Positions 24,358 to 33,578 of a stretch of 64,000 nucleotides of DNA are shown here, piece by piece (positions within the stretch are counted from its first letter, which is position 1; every line of letters starts with the position of its first letter). Made by a program: the position numbers and the translations under genes. The DNA lies in the NCBI GenBank assembly GCA_965262665.1, contig CBDHFR010000004.1:3038001-3102000 (forward strand). The letters run 5' to 3'. Source of the DNA: CBDBND01 sp965262665 (GTDB lineage: Bacteria > Pseudomonadota > Alphaproteobacteria > Rhodospirillales > Rhodospirillaceae). Under the pieces are notes generated by a model, which saw only the letters and a program-made list of their open reading frames with translations, searched no databases and was not told the origin of the DNA.

Positions 24358-25743
24358 ATGCCCGAGCCTAACCCACACATCTTCCAGTCGGTCCGCGCTT
24401 CTGGGCTCAACGGTACCGTTAACCTGCCCGGGGATAAGTCCATTTCTCACCGTGCCCTCATGCTGGGCGCGTTGGCGGTGGGTGAAACCCGGATCACGGG
24501 ACTGCTTGAAGGAGAAGATGTCCTGCACACAGCACAGGCTGTTCGTGCCTTGGGTGCTTCTGTCGGGCGTACCGCCCATGAAGACGATGAGCCGGTCTGG
24601 ATTGTTCATGGCCGCGGGGTCGGTGGCCTCATAGAACCGGACGGTGTGCTCGATATGGGCAACTCTGGCACCGGTGCGCGTCTTTTGTCTGGAATGCTCG
24701 CCTCCCATGCCATGACAGCGGTAATGACCGGTGACGAGTCTTTACGTCAGCGGCCGATGGACCGGGTGGTTTCCCCCCTGAGCCGCATGGGGGCAAGTTT
24801 TCACAGCCGGGCTGGCAATCGACTGCCATTGACCATTTCCGGCACCGGCGATCCCGTCCCCTTGATTTACGAGAGTCCGGTGCCGTCGGCCCAAGTAAAA
24901 TCAGCAGTGTTGCTCGCCGGATTGCAGGCGCGGGGTGCGACCACTGTGATTGAACCATCACCCACCCGTGACCATACCGAGCGTATGCTCCGTCACTTCG
25001 GTGCAGAAGTTGAGACCGTTGAAGTGGATAGTAGTTCACCGGCATCTGCGGTGACGGTCAAAGGACTGCCTGAACTTGTGGGCAGCGCCGTGACCGTGCC
25101 CGGCGATCCATCATCTGCCGCCTTCCTGATCGTCGCCGCCCTAATCACTGAAGACTCTGACATCACGATACAAGGTGTGGGCCTCAATCCGCTGCGAACC
25201 GGCTTGTTTGACACCCTGCTGGAAATGGGAGCGGACATCACCATATCCAATGCCCGCGATGAGGCTGGCGAACCAGTGGGTGATTTGCGAGTCCGGCCCA
25301 GCCGCTTGCAAGGAACGTTGGTTCCGGCTGACAGAGCGCCGTCTATGATTGACGAATATCCCATACTCGCCGTTGCCGCAGCCTGCGCCACAGGCGAAAC
25401 CCGAATGGAAGGCCTAGAGGAACTCCGCGTCAAAGAAAGTGATCGCTTGGCCGTCGTGGCGGACGGTCTTTTGGCGTGCGGGGTATCGGTGAAGGTTGAT
25501 GGGGATACCTTAACCGTAAGCGGATGCGCCGGGCTGGTGCCTGGTGACACCATCATCGGTGTGCACCTGGATCACCGCATCGCCATGGCGTTTCTTGTCC
25601 TCGGTCTGGCCGCAAAAAACCCAATCGGCATTGACGATCCATCCACCATCGCCACCAGCTATCCAGATTTTGTCACTCATATGAACGCTATCGGGGCAGA
25701 GATTAGACATGCCGGTTCGCCGGACTCGGAGGCCTCTGGGTGA
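24358..25743 (+). CDS. aroA: 3-phosphoshikimate 1-carboxyvinyltransferase (EPSP synthase)
   Basis: 461-residue EPSP synthase, sixth step of the shikimate pathway. Motifs: LPGDKSISHRALMLGALAVG near residue 22, ESLRQRPMDRVVSPLSRMG, PSAQVKSAVLLAGLQ, APSMIDEYPILAVAAA, ELRVKESDRLAVVADGL and LDHRIAMAFLVLGLA. The overall pattern follows the class II (CP4-like) enzymes I remember, but the phosphoenolpyruvate-site segment reads NSGTGARL, with Gly where CP4 has Ala. It overlaps cmk by one base (TGATG). Confidence 0.95.
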   Translation: MPEPNPHIFQSVRASGLNGTVNLPGDKSISHRALMLGALAVGETRITGLLEGEDVLHTAQAVRALGASVGRTAHEDDEPVWIVHGRGVGGLIEPDGVLDMGNSGTGARLLSGMLASHAMTAVMTGDESLRQRPMDRVVSPLSRMGASFHSRAGNRLPLTISGTGDPVPLIYESPVPSAQVKSAVLLAGLQARGATTVIEPSPTRDHTERMLRHFGAEVETVEVDSSSPASAVTVKGLPELVGSAVTVPGDPSSAAFLIVAALITEDSDITIQGVGLNPLRTGLFDTLLEMGADITISNARDEAGEPVGDLRVRPSRLQGTLVPADRAPSMIDEYPILAVAAACATGETRMEGLEELRVKESDRLAVVADGLLACGVSVKVDGDTLTVSGCAGLVPGDTIIGVHLDHRIAMAFLVLGLAAKNPIGIDDPSTIATSYPDFVTHMNAIGAEIRHAGSPDSEASG

Positions 25744-26396
25744 TGGGTCAGGCACCCATTGTTATCGCCATTGACGGGCCGGCTGCGTCAGGCAAGGGGA
25801 CTTTGGCCCGGCGTTTGGCAGAGCACTTCAACCTGCGCTACCTCGATACGGGCAGTCTTTATCGGGCCACCGGTCTGTCGTTGCTCAAGGCGGGCCAGAA
25901 CCCGACCAATGAAGTCCAGGCCGCCGCTGCCGCTAAAGCTTTGAATCTGGACGCCCATACACCCGAAGAGCTGCGCAGCGAAGCTGCCGGCGTGGCAGCC
26001 TCCCAGGTCGCCTTTCAAACATCGGTCCGCGCAGAACTGCTTGATTTTCAACGAAAAGTGGCTGAACACCCAGGGCCAGGGTTCAGGGGGGCGATTCTTG
26101 ACGGTCGTGACATCGGCACCGTGGTGTGTCCGGAAGCCGACGTCAAAATCTTTGTCGAGGCCGCCCTGGAGATCAGAATTCAGCGGCGGATCAAGGAGTT
26201 GCAGGACCGCGGCGAATCCTTTAAAGAACCCAACGTTCGCGCCGATATGGAAGCCCGCGACGCCCGTGACCGGGATCGCTCGGTTGCACCGCTTAAACCA
26301 GCGCAGGATGCGTGGCTTCTTGATACGGATGGCATGAACGCGGATGAGGCCTTTGCCCAGGCAGTGACCTACATCCAAGGGAAAGTTGCCCTCTAA
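25743..26396 (+). CDS. cmk: Cytidylate kinase
   Basis: 217-residue (d)CMP kinase. P-loop region IAIDGPAASGKGTLARRLAE, YLDTGSLYRATGL, ILDGRDIGTVVCPEADVKIF and DRDRSVAPLKPAQDAWLLDT are all present. ATG 25743 overlaps the aroA TGA; GTG 25740 is an alternative start. Middle gene of the aroA-cmk-rpsA run. Confidence 0.94.
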   Translation: MGQAPIVIAIDGPAASGKGTLARRLAEHFNLRYLDTGSLYRATGLSLLKAGQNPTNEVQAAAAAKALNLDAHTPEELRSEAAGVAASQVAFQTSVRAELLDFQRKVAEHPGPGFRGAILDGRDIGTVVCPEADVKIFVEAALEIRIQRRIKELQDRGESFKEPNVRADMEARDARDRDRSVAPLKPAQDAWLLDTDGMNADEAFAQAVTYIQGKVAL

Positions 26397-26554
26397 GGTC
26401 GTTATCCATCAGGCATCGCCCGACTGACGAGACGCAAATAATGCGTCCTAGGGCTTTGAAGGTGCCTTTATGCGGCAAACCCGGAATGATCCGGGTCCGT
26501 ACAAGACCGCCGGACTCAACCGGCTAGCAAGGCGCAGAACGAAAGGAACGCTTT

Positions 26555-28339
26555 ATGTCTGAACCTGCCCTCGCAGCGGCGAAGGAGGATTTCGCCGCTC
26601 TCCTCGAAGAATCATTTCAAGGCAATGACGGTATCGAAGGCGCTGTGATCAAAGGCACAGTGCTCAATGTTGATGCCGACTATGCCCTGGTTGACGTTGG
26701 CCTCAAGTCGGAAGGTCGAGTGCCGTTGCGCGAATTTGGTCGTGGCAATGAAGACGCTCCCGCCGTCAGTGAAGAAGTCGATGTCTATGTTGAACGCTAC
26801 GAAGATAAAGACGGGATGATTCTGCTCTCCCGTGACAAAGCCCGCCGGGAAGAAGCGTGGGATGTGTTGGAAAAACAGTTTGGCCAAACCAACGCCGTAC
26901 AAGGCGTCATATTCGGTCGCGTCAAAGGTGGTTTTACGGTCGATCTCAATGGCGCTGTCGCATTTCTTCCGGGCAGCCAAGTGGATATCCGCCCAGTGCG
27001 CGACGCCAACTATCTCATGGGCGAACCCCATGATTTTCAGATTCTGAAAATGGACCGGGCGCGTGGCAATATCGTTGTTTCCCGCCGCGCCGTCCTTGAG
27101 GAAACCCGCGCCGCCGAACGCTCCAAACTGATGGAAGACCTGGCTGAAGGCCAAGTCCTCGAAGGGGTGGTCAAGAACATCACCGATTACGGTGCCTTTG
27201 TTGACCTCGGTGGTGTCGATGGCTTGCTGCACGTCACCGATATTTCCTGGAAACGCGTCAACCACCCGACCGAAGCATTGACGGTCGGACAAACAGTTAA
27301 GGTTCAGGTCATCCGGTTTAATGCGGAAACGCAGCGCATCTCATTGGGTATGAAACAGCTCGAGACGGACCCATGGGACGGTGTGGCTGCCAAATATCCG
27401 ATCGAAGCCACATTCAACGGCCGGGTGACCAACATCACCGACTACGGCGCGTTTGTCGAACTCGAAGCCGGCGTAGAAGGTTTGGTCCACGTTTCAGAAA
27501 TGAGTTGGACCAAGAAGAATGTGCACCCGGGTAAGATCGTTTCCACCAGCCAGGAAGTGGAAGTGATGATCCTCGATGTGGATCCAGAAAAACGCCGCAT
27601 CTCCCTTGGCCTCAAGCAATGCATGGACAATCCCTGGACCGCATTCAAAGATAAATTCGAAGTCGATACTTTGGTCGAAGGTGAAATCAAGAACATCACC
27701 GAATTCGGCCTGTTTGTTGGCCTCGCCGGTGAAATCGACGGCATGGTTCACCTTTCCGATCTGTCCTGGGACAAGGATGGTGAGGCAGCGGTGGCGGACT
27801 ACAAAAAGGGAGACATTGTCAAAGCCAAGATTCTCGATGTGGACATTGAAAAGGAACGCATCAGTCTTGGTATCAAACAGTTAACGGATGATCCTTTCGC
27901 TGAAGCCATGGGCGCGCTTAAACGCGGTCAGATCGTCACCTGCGTCGTTAAGGCAGTGCTCGATGCCGGTCTAGAGGTCACCATCAATGAGTCCGTGTCC
28001 GGCTTCATCAAGAAAAACGAGCTAGCGAAGGAACGCTCAGAGCAACGGGCCGACCGGTTTGCCGTCGGCGAAAAAGTGGATGCCAGGATCACGGCCATCG
28101 ATACCAAAACCCGCAAACTGCAACTGTCGATCAAAGCCCGCGAAGTAGCAGAAGAAAAGGAGGCGATGGCGGAGTACGGATCAACCGATTCGGGGGCTTC
28201 GCTTGGCGATATTCTTGGCGCTGCGCTCAAGCGGAAACAGGATGACGGTGACGATGCGCCCGACGATGCCGGTGATGAAACCGCCAGCGAGTCTGCGGAC
28301 ACAGAGGGTGCAGACGAAGAGACGCCTGAAAAGTCCTAA
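26555..28339 (+). CDS. rpsA: 30S ribosomal protein S1
   Basis: 594 residues with six S1/OB repeats (about residues 30-100, 118-185, 203-272, 290-360, 377-447, 464-533). Repeats 3-6 contain the KNITDYGAFVDLGGVDGLLH-type signature. The acidic C-terminal tail (residues 555-594) is unstructured. S1 melts mRNA at the ribosome and is autoregulated in other bacteria. The 158-bp leader contains a GACGCA/TGCGTC hairpin (26431-26447) that could be a control element. AAGGAACG precedes the ATG. Confidence 0.96.
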   Translation: MSEPALAAAKEDFAALLEESFQGNDGIEGAVIKGTVLNVDADYALVDVGLKSEGRVPLREFGRGNEDAPAVSEEVDVYVERYEDKDGMILLSRDKARREEAWDVLEKQFGQTNAVQGVIFGRVKGGFTVDLNGAVAFLPGSQVDIRPVRDANYLMGEPHDFQILKMDRARGNIVVSRRAVLEETRAAERSKLMEDLAEGQVLEGVVKNITDYGAFVDLGGVDGLLHVTDISWKRVNHPTEALTVGQTVKVQVIRFNAETQRISLGMKQLETDPWDGVAAKYPIEATFNGRVTNITDYGAFVELEAGVEGLVHVSEMSWTKKNVHPGKIVSTSQEVEVMILDVDPEKRRISLGLKQCMDNPWTAFKDKFEVDTLVEGEIKNITEFGLFVGLAGEIDGMVHLSDLSWDKDGEAAVADYKKGDIVKAKILDVDIEKERISLGIKQLTDDPFAEAMGALKRGQIVTCVVKAVLDAGLEVTINESVSGFIKKNELAKERSEQRADRFAVGEKVDARITAIDTKTRKLQLSIKAREVAEEKEAMAEYGSTDSGASLGDILGAALKRKQDDGDDAPDDAGDETASESADTEGADEETPEKS

Positions 28340-28359
28340 TTTCACGTTTTAAATTGTAA

Positions 28360-28394
28360 AGACAAACGCGCGCCTAGACGGGGCGCGTTTGTCT
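28360..28394 (+). terminator. Terminator hairpin after rpsA
   Basis: 12-bp stem AGACAAACGCGC / GCGCGTTTGTCT (28360-28371 and 28383-28394) 20 bp after the stop. The T-tract is weak, so it may act as a symmetrical or factor-assisted terminator. It marks the end of the core block. Confidence 0.65.
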
Positions 28395-28511
28395 TATGTA
28401 TACCTGGAATCATTGATTCGGCCTGAATTTAGTATTTTGCATTGACCTGATTCGGCTGCCGATTCATGCACCTCTCCAACGACACGAGCAGCGAACGACT
28501 TCACGGCGAAG

Positions 28512-28880
28512 ATGCGCAAAAGGGCCTCCTTTCTGACCGCTGACGAACCCAAGGCACTCCTGAATGTCATGCGCAAGCGGAAGGTCGAAGCGCTGCAGGT
28601 ACGGCGCGCGAATGCGCTGGTTGCCCTTGATGATGGCCACAGCGTGCAGATGGTCTCCAGGATATTCTATCTCGATCCCGACACGGTTCGCGGCTGGCTA
28701 CGGGACTTCCGCGAGAAGGGTCTCGCCTCTGTGGAGCTTGCGGATTACCCGGACCGCGCGGGCCACCTGACGGCGGACCAGGAAGCCGCCAAAGCCCATT
28801 CCCAACGCATCCCACGACATCCTGAAAAGGCCTTGATCCATGGTGCTTTTGGATTATGGGCGTCTTGCGCCTACCTATAG
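28512..28880 (+). pseudogene. IS630-type transposase N-terminal fragment
   Basis: About the first 95 residues of an IS630-group transposase: FLTADEPKALLNVMRKRKVE, a helix-turn-helix with VQMVSRIFYLDPDTVRGWL, and EKGLASVELADYPDRAGHL. The frame then runs into unrelated sequence (from roughly AHSQRIPRHP) and stops at 28880; no catalytic domain follows. Start could also be the second ATG. Confidence 0.7.
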
Positions 28881-28931
28881 ATTCCCGTAAAATCCCCCCA
28901 ATTATAGTGGGTGTAATTTGGGGGTTATGAA

Positions 28932-29450
28932 ATGGCGTCTGGTCGCAAGCCGAAAGGAAAGCATCCCGACAAAAAGTTGTCGCCAGCCTTCGTGCACAAG
29001 ACCACCAAGCCCGGCCGGTACTGTGACGGCAATGGCTTGTATCTCAAGGTCGATCCATCGGGTGCACGGCGATGGGAGCAAAGGCTGGTGATCCAGGGCC
29101 GGCAACGGACGCTGGGTCTTGGTGGGGTTCAGCTGGTATCGTTGTCAGAAGCCCGCGAAAAGGCGCTTGCCAACCGCAAGATCGCCCGCGCCGGTGGCGA
29201 CCCGATGGATCTTCGGCGCCAGGCCAATATACCCACCTTCGAGGCGGCAGCGGCGGCCGTCATTGAACTGCACCGCCCGAGCTGGCGCAACGCCAAGCAC
29301 GCGTCACAGTGGGAGACCACGTTACGCACCTACGTCTATCCGCGCCTGGGCAAACGACCGGTGTCGGATATCGATACGGCAGAAGTCCTCAGCGTGCTCA
29401 TGGCGATCTGGCATACCAAGGCGGTAACCGCGCGGCGTGTGCGCCACACG
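28932..29450 (+). pseudogene. Integrase N-terminal half (DUF4102 type), truncated
   Basis: About 172 residues of a P4-like integrase: arm-binding domain (SPAFVHKTTKPGRYCDGNGL, LGLGGVQLVSLSEAREKAL) and the start of the core-binding domain (TLRTYVYPRLGKRPVSDID, ending at AVTARRVRH). The open frame runs on to 30062, but sequence after about 29450 is antisense patatin and IS sequence. The catalytic domain is absent. It is related to, but not the same as, the integrase at 22.1-23.4 kb. Confidence 0.8.
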
Positions 29451-29912
29451 CCGGTCGATCTGGCCAAGAGCGGCGTAGACGAAGGCGTCAATTCGCCCGG
29501 ATCTGACGTGGTCGTGCAGCCGCGTCTTCGTCGCGTCCTGGACCTTGCGCATGACTGCAGAGACGACCTGGGTCATTCGCGTGGGCCAGCTGAACGGGAT
29601 GGCCTCGCCGGTAAACTGCCCGGCCCCGGCGTCGCTTGCGATGATGATGTCCGGGTTGTACGCGATTACGCTGAATTGAGGATTTCGGCTGGGCTCCATC
29701 ACGCTAACACCGAGGTTCTCGAAAACACCGCCGTCGGTCACGATGACGCGATGTGTCTCGGTCTTAGCGTTTCGTTCGAAAGGCCGCTTCCAGTCGAATG
29801 GAGGAAGGAAGGGGGGATAGGCGGCAGAAGCGGTCACGGCGTCGGGGATCCGGAGTTCGCTCGCCGGCGCCCAGCCGCATCTCCAGGTCCCGAAGCGCTC
29901 GTTGCTCAGCCG
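29450..29912 (-). pseudogene. Patatin-like phospholipase fragment
   Basis: Minus-strand frame with ELRIPDAVTASAAYPPFLPP and RVIVTDGGVFENLGVSVM. The DGG motif carries the catalytic Asp of patatin-family lipid hydrolases. The N-terminal part with the nucleophile G-x-S-x-G is missing, replaced by an IS630-type fragment at about 29912, and the C-terminus ends at the integrase fragment near 29450. A broken relic. Confidence 0.7.
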
Positions 29913-30370
29913 GCGCGGTCCATGAGGAGGACGGCGTGTGAGCCGTCGGCGACGGTGCGGCTAATCTCTTCGAGATGGGCCGGCATGGCATGGGTGTCGG
30001 CGAACGGCATCGCCACGGCCGCACCGGTACCGCGCGCCAGGCAGACGGCGCCGAACAGATAGGCGCTCTGGTAGCGCTGGTCCTTGGGCTGACGCGGACG
30101 GCTGCCGGTGCGCGCCCACTGCCGGACGATGCCGTTCTTCTGGCCAAGGCGCATCTCGTCTTGCCACCACAGCTCGACCGGCGTTGCGGGCGGTAGGTGG
30201 GCTACCGCCGCGGCGAGCGCCCGGGGGAAGTTTCTTTAAACGTCTCCAGCATTGCCGCATCTTAGCCCGGATGGCGCACCCGGGCGCTCATGTGCGAGAA
30301 GCCGAGATCGTGCAGCAGGCGCGAGACCGAGCGCTCGTGATACTCCACCCCGAAGCGGTCCCGGATAGCG
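29913..30370 (-). pseudogene. IS630-family transposase internal fragment, frameshifted
   Basis: Minus-strand sequence reads IRDRFGVEYHERSVSRLLHD, then FSHMSARVRHPG, a TAA, then after a frame change ELWWQDEMRLGQKNGIVRQW and YLFGAVCLARGTGAAVAMPF, ending LLMDRAG. The first catalytic Asp region (WWQDE) and the following Asp (MDRAG, normally MDxAGWH) are recognisable. The C-terminal Glu motif is lost. It abuts the Nudix gene on one side and the patatin fragment on the other. Confidence 0.75.
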
Positions 30371-30375
30371 CCCTC

Positions 30376-30846
30376 CTATCTTTTGTCGTTCGACAGAGGC
30401 ATCATGAGACGATGCTGGTCGGGCGGTAAACCCCGGCTGATGTCATCGGGGAGGTTTCCTGGGTCGACCCATCGGGCCTCAAAGATTTCATGGCTGAGTG
30501 ACAGTGGCGTGTCGGACTGCGCTGTTCCGTAAACCACCGTTTCCAAGTGACGGCGGGCCACCAACACCGTTTCATCGACCCGGTCTACAGTAGCGTCTAG
30601 GCCAGTTTCCTCGTGAAGTTCGCGCAAGGCGCCGGGCCGCACCTCTTCTCCGGCCTCAAGCAGCCCCGACGGAAACCCCCACGAAAAACCTTTGCGGTAC
30701 ACATGGCGCAGAACGAGGACATGGCCGCGTTGATCACTGAAAATGCCAACGACCCCATGAATGAACTTGGCGCTGACGAGATATAGAATCGCGCGTGTGA
30801 AGACTGCCGGCAGACTCCTGTAAGCGACGGATAGAATCCGTTTCAC
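30376..30846 (-). CDS. Nudix hydrolase
   Basis: 156 residues with a complete Nudix box, GLLEAGEEVRPGALRELHEE followed by TGL (G-x5-E-x7-R-E-x2-E-E pattern), starting around residue 61. The N-terminal 25 residues are hydrophobic (AVFTRAILYLVSAKFIHG), suggesting membrane association. Substrate, a nucleoside diphosphate derivative, is unknown. GTG start at 30846, 15 bp after the LLM oxidoreductase stop, so probably one operon. The 3' end touches an IS630-type fragment, so the last residues may not be original. Confidence 0.85.
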   Translation of the reverse strand: MKRILSVAYRSLPAVFTRAILYLVSAKFIHGVVGIFSDQRGHVLVLRHVYRKGFSWGFPSGLLEAGEEVRPGALRELHEETGLDATVDRVDETVLVARRHLETVVYGTAQSDTPLSLSHEIFEARWVDPGNLPDDISRGLPPDQHRLMMPLSNDKR

Positions 30847-30861
30847 GGATCTTTAGAAGAA

Positions 30862-32040
30862 CTATTCAGCGGCAGCCGATTTGTTGCGCGCTTCTACTTC
30901 TTTGTTGTGCCGCTCGATCTGCTGCGCGGTCGCCTTTTCATGACTGGCCTTGAAATTCTTTTGACTCTTTCGCACCCATTCATTGGATTCTTCCCGTTGC
31001 ACGTTTTGTTTTTGGAAGTGCGGGAAGACGTAGCGCGCAATCATGTCATAGGATTTCAGCTTGGCCTCAAAAGGCGCCCAGCTGTGATCGGTGATGAGGA
31101 AACAACCGAAACCGCCGTCCGAGGCTTCCCATAGTGTTTCCACTTGCCTGATCACGTCATCGGGCGTACCAATGGCCGCCATGCTGGATTCTGTCAGATG
31201 AGCCACCGGGTCGGCGCGCCGGTCGGGTGGCACCATGGGAATGACGGCAACATCCTCGAAATACTGCACCCAGTCCTCGATGCCGAACTGCACATCGGCT
31301 ATGGCCTGCTCTTTGGTTTCTGCCACATGGACCAAGCCGATCATGCGCCATTGGCTGCGGTCCATGGCGTTGCCGTATTGGGCAGCAATGTCGCAGGCGA
31401 TATCCCAGTTGGTGCCAGCGGCCTTGAGCGCCGGGGCAGCGGTCGCACTCATGGACATAAGCCCCGTGCCCAATCGGCCAGCAGCCCGCGGACCTGAGGG
31501 TGACATCATGGAAGCAGTTACCACTTCAATGGGTTCATTGGCAAAAGGCCGGAGCTGCAGACGGGCATCCTTCAATTCATACCAATCCGTTTTATGGGTG
31601 ACAGTGTCACCCCGGAACAATTTAAGAATGTCCTCCAGCGCCTCTTCCATCATGTCCCGTTGTTTGGAGGTCTCGATTCCCATCATCTTGGCATCGGAAA
31701 CCAGGGCGCCCGGTCCCGAGCCGAACATGGCGCGGCCCTGAGTCATGTGATGCAGTTGCATGAAGCGGTCGGCGAGAATGAGCGGATGGTGATAGGGTAG
31801 TGAATTCACGCCTGTACCCAGACGGATACGGCGGGTGCGGTAATGGGCCGCCAGGATCATCAGTTCCGGCGTGGAATAGAGCTCCGTACCAGCGGAATGG
31901 TGTTCACCAAACCAGGCTTCGTCATAGCCCAACTTGTCCATGTGCTCGATCAGCTCGAGATCCCGTTCCAAACAGAGTGTCGGATTTTCGCGCACCGGGT
32001 GGATGGGCGGAATGAACGTTCCGAATCGGAGCGTTTCCAT
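30862..32040 (-). CDS. LLM-class flavin-dependent oxidoreductase
   Basis: 392-residue luciferase-like monooxygenase (TIM barrel, FMN or F420). Recognisable: start RFGTFIPPIHPVRENPTL, YDEAWFGEHHSAGTELYSTP, RIRLGTGVNSLPYHHPL and AMFGSGPGALVSDAKMMG. A charged C-terminal tail (Lys/Glu-rich from about residue 350) extends past the usual fold. Substrate unknown. It is the first gene of a two-gene unit with the Nudix hydrolase. Confidence 0.87.
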   Translation of the reverse strand: METLRFGTFIPPIHPVRENPTLCLERDLELIEHMDKLGYDEAWFGEHHSAGTELYSTPELMILAAHYRTRRIRLGTGVNSLPYHHPLILADRFMQLHHMTQGRAMFGSGPGALVSDAKMMGIETSKQRDMMEEALEDILKLFRGDTVTHKTDWYELKDARLQLRPFANEPIEVVTASMMSPSGPRAAGRLGTGLMSMSATAAPALKAAGTNWDIACDIAAQYGNAMDRSQWRMIGLVHVAETKEQAIADVQFGIEDWVQYFEDVAVIPMVPPDRRADPVAHLTESSMAAIGTPDDVIRQVETLWEASDGGFGCFLITDHSWAPFEAKLKSYDMIARYVFPHFQKQNVQREESNEWVRKSQKNFKASHEKATAQQIERHNKEVEARNKSAAAE

Positions 32041-32554
32041 GGTTGTCCCCTTATATCGCTGGTCTCATCTGGTTGGCCCTAGAGCAGATTCAATTTAGTC
32101 CCGATCATATCTAACCAGATGAGAACGGCGGTGACAAATTAGTCCACGGGAGCGGCGGGAATGTCCCGGCCGCGGGCGGCGCAAAAGTCTGCCACCTGTA
32201 GCCTTCGATCCTTTTGGGGATGGAAGGTGGGAGGATGTACTTGGTGGACCTTTATCTAACCGTGCGACTGGCGTGCCATGTGGAAGAGCTGAGCCAGCGA
32301 GAAGCAGCAAGACGGTTTGGGCTATCGCGCGGTACAGTGAAGAAGATGCTGCGGCACTCGGTGCCGCCGGGATACCGGCGCAGCGAGCCGCCGAAGCGGC
32401 CTAAGCTGGACCCGTTCACGGATATCATTGACCGCATTCTGGAAGCGGACCGCACGGTTCACCGTAAGCAGCGCCACACGGCAAAGCGGATATTCGAGCG
32501 CCTTCGCGATGAGCATGGCTTCACCGGCGGCCAGACCATCGTCAAGGATTACGT

Positions 32555-33442
32555 GAGTTAGTCGCGATGTGATCTGACACCGCTCCCTTCCCAGCAAGCT
32601 GGAATGGGAGCGGTGCATCTCTTGATGGAGATGGTGGTTGTCCGTTTTGATGGTGGTGCACACCAACCACAAAACGAGGACACCACGATGTTGAATACTA
32701 CCGATAAGATCATCAAACACAAAACTGGATTGCTGAATCTGGCCGAGGAACTGGGCAACGTGTCGAAGGCCTGCCAGGTCCCTGCCAGGTCATGGGCATG
32801 TCGCGCGACACCTTTTACCGCTACAAGGCCGCGGTTGAGGAAGGCGGCGTCGAGGCCTTGTTCGAGCGCACCCTGAAGGGGGTGGGGCGGATCTACCAGC
32901 AGAGCTATGTCGATCCCTATTCCAAGGTCGCGCAGGCCAAGCTCTACACCACCAAGACGCCGATCACCGCCGCCGACCTGCTCAATGACCGGGTGCTGCC
33001 GTTCCATGACGAGCACGACCTGCCTGTGCTGCGGATCATGACCGACAGGGGCACGGAATACTGCGGGCGCGTCGACAAGCACGACTACCAGCTCTTCCTG
33101 GCCATCAACGATATCGACCACACCAAGACCAAGGTGAAATCACCGCAAACAAACGGCATCCGCGAGCGCTTTCACAAGACCGTGCTGCAGGAGTTCTACC
33201 AGGTCGCGTTCCGCAAAAGACTCTACGACAGCGTCGATGCGCTGCAGGCTGATCTGGATCAATGGCTACATCACTACAACACGGAACGCACTCATCAGGG
33301 CAAAATGTGTTGCGGCAGAACGCCGTTCCAGACCATGATCGAGGGCAAAGAAATCTGGAAGGAAAAGTTCGTGAACTGAACTTGACCTAACAGAGGCCGC
33401 CGGAAAAACGGCCAACTGTCAGATCACAGCGGAACCACTACA
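32555..33442 (+). mobile_element. IS481-type element nested in IS21, internally deleted
   Basis: 888-bp insert bounded by 8-bp direct repeats GATTACGT (32547-32554 and 33443-33450). Both ends carry TGTGATCTGACA in inverted orientation. Just inside the left end is a hairpin, CCGCTCCC ... GGGAGCGG. The transposase gene is defective. Confidence 0.85.
32688..33379 (+). pseudogene. IS481-family transposase, frameshifted and internally deleted
   Basis: Starts at ATG 32688 (MLNTTDKIIKHKTGLLNLAE). An 11-bp tandem duplication CCTGCCAGGTC (32770-32792 region) shifts the frame; without it the reading is KACQVMGMSRDTFYRYKAAV. Then EALFE joins directly to TLKGVGRIYQQSYVDPYSKV, skipping roughly 120 residues present in relatives, including the first catalytic Asp. 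The later motifs TDRGTEYCGRVDKHDYQ and SPQTNGIRERFHKTVLQEFY remain. Not functional. Confidence 0.85.
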
Positions 33443-33578
33443 GATTACGTCCGCGAACGGCGCCGTCGTTTGCGGGAGATGTTCGTGCCGCTGGTACATC
33501 CGCCGGGGCATGCGCAGGCGGATTTCGGCGAGTCGGATGCGATCATCACTGGCGTCAAGCTGCGAGCCCATTTCTTTG

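Noticed and set aside
28932..30062. A full 376-residue integrase
   Set aside because: Integrase similarity ends at about residue 172; the remainder is antisense to patatin and IS630 sequence and lacks the catalytic R-H-R-Y residues.
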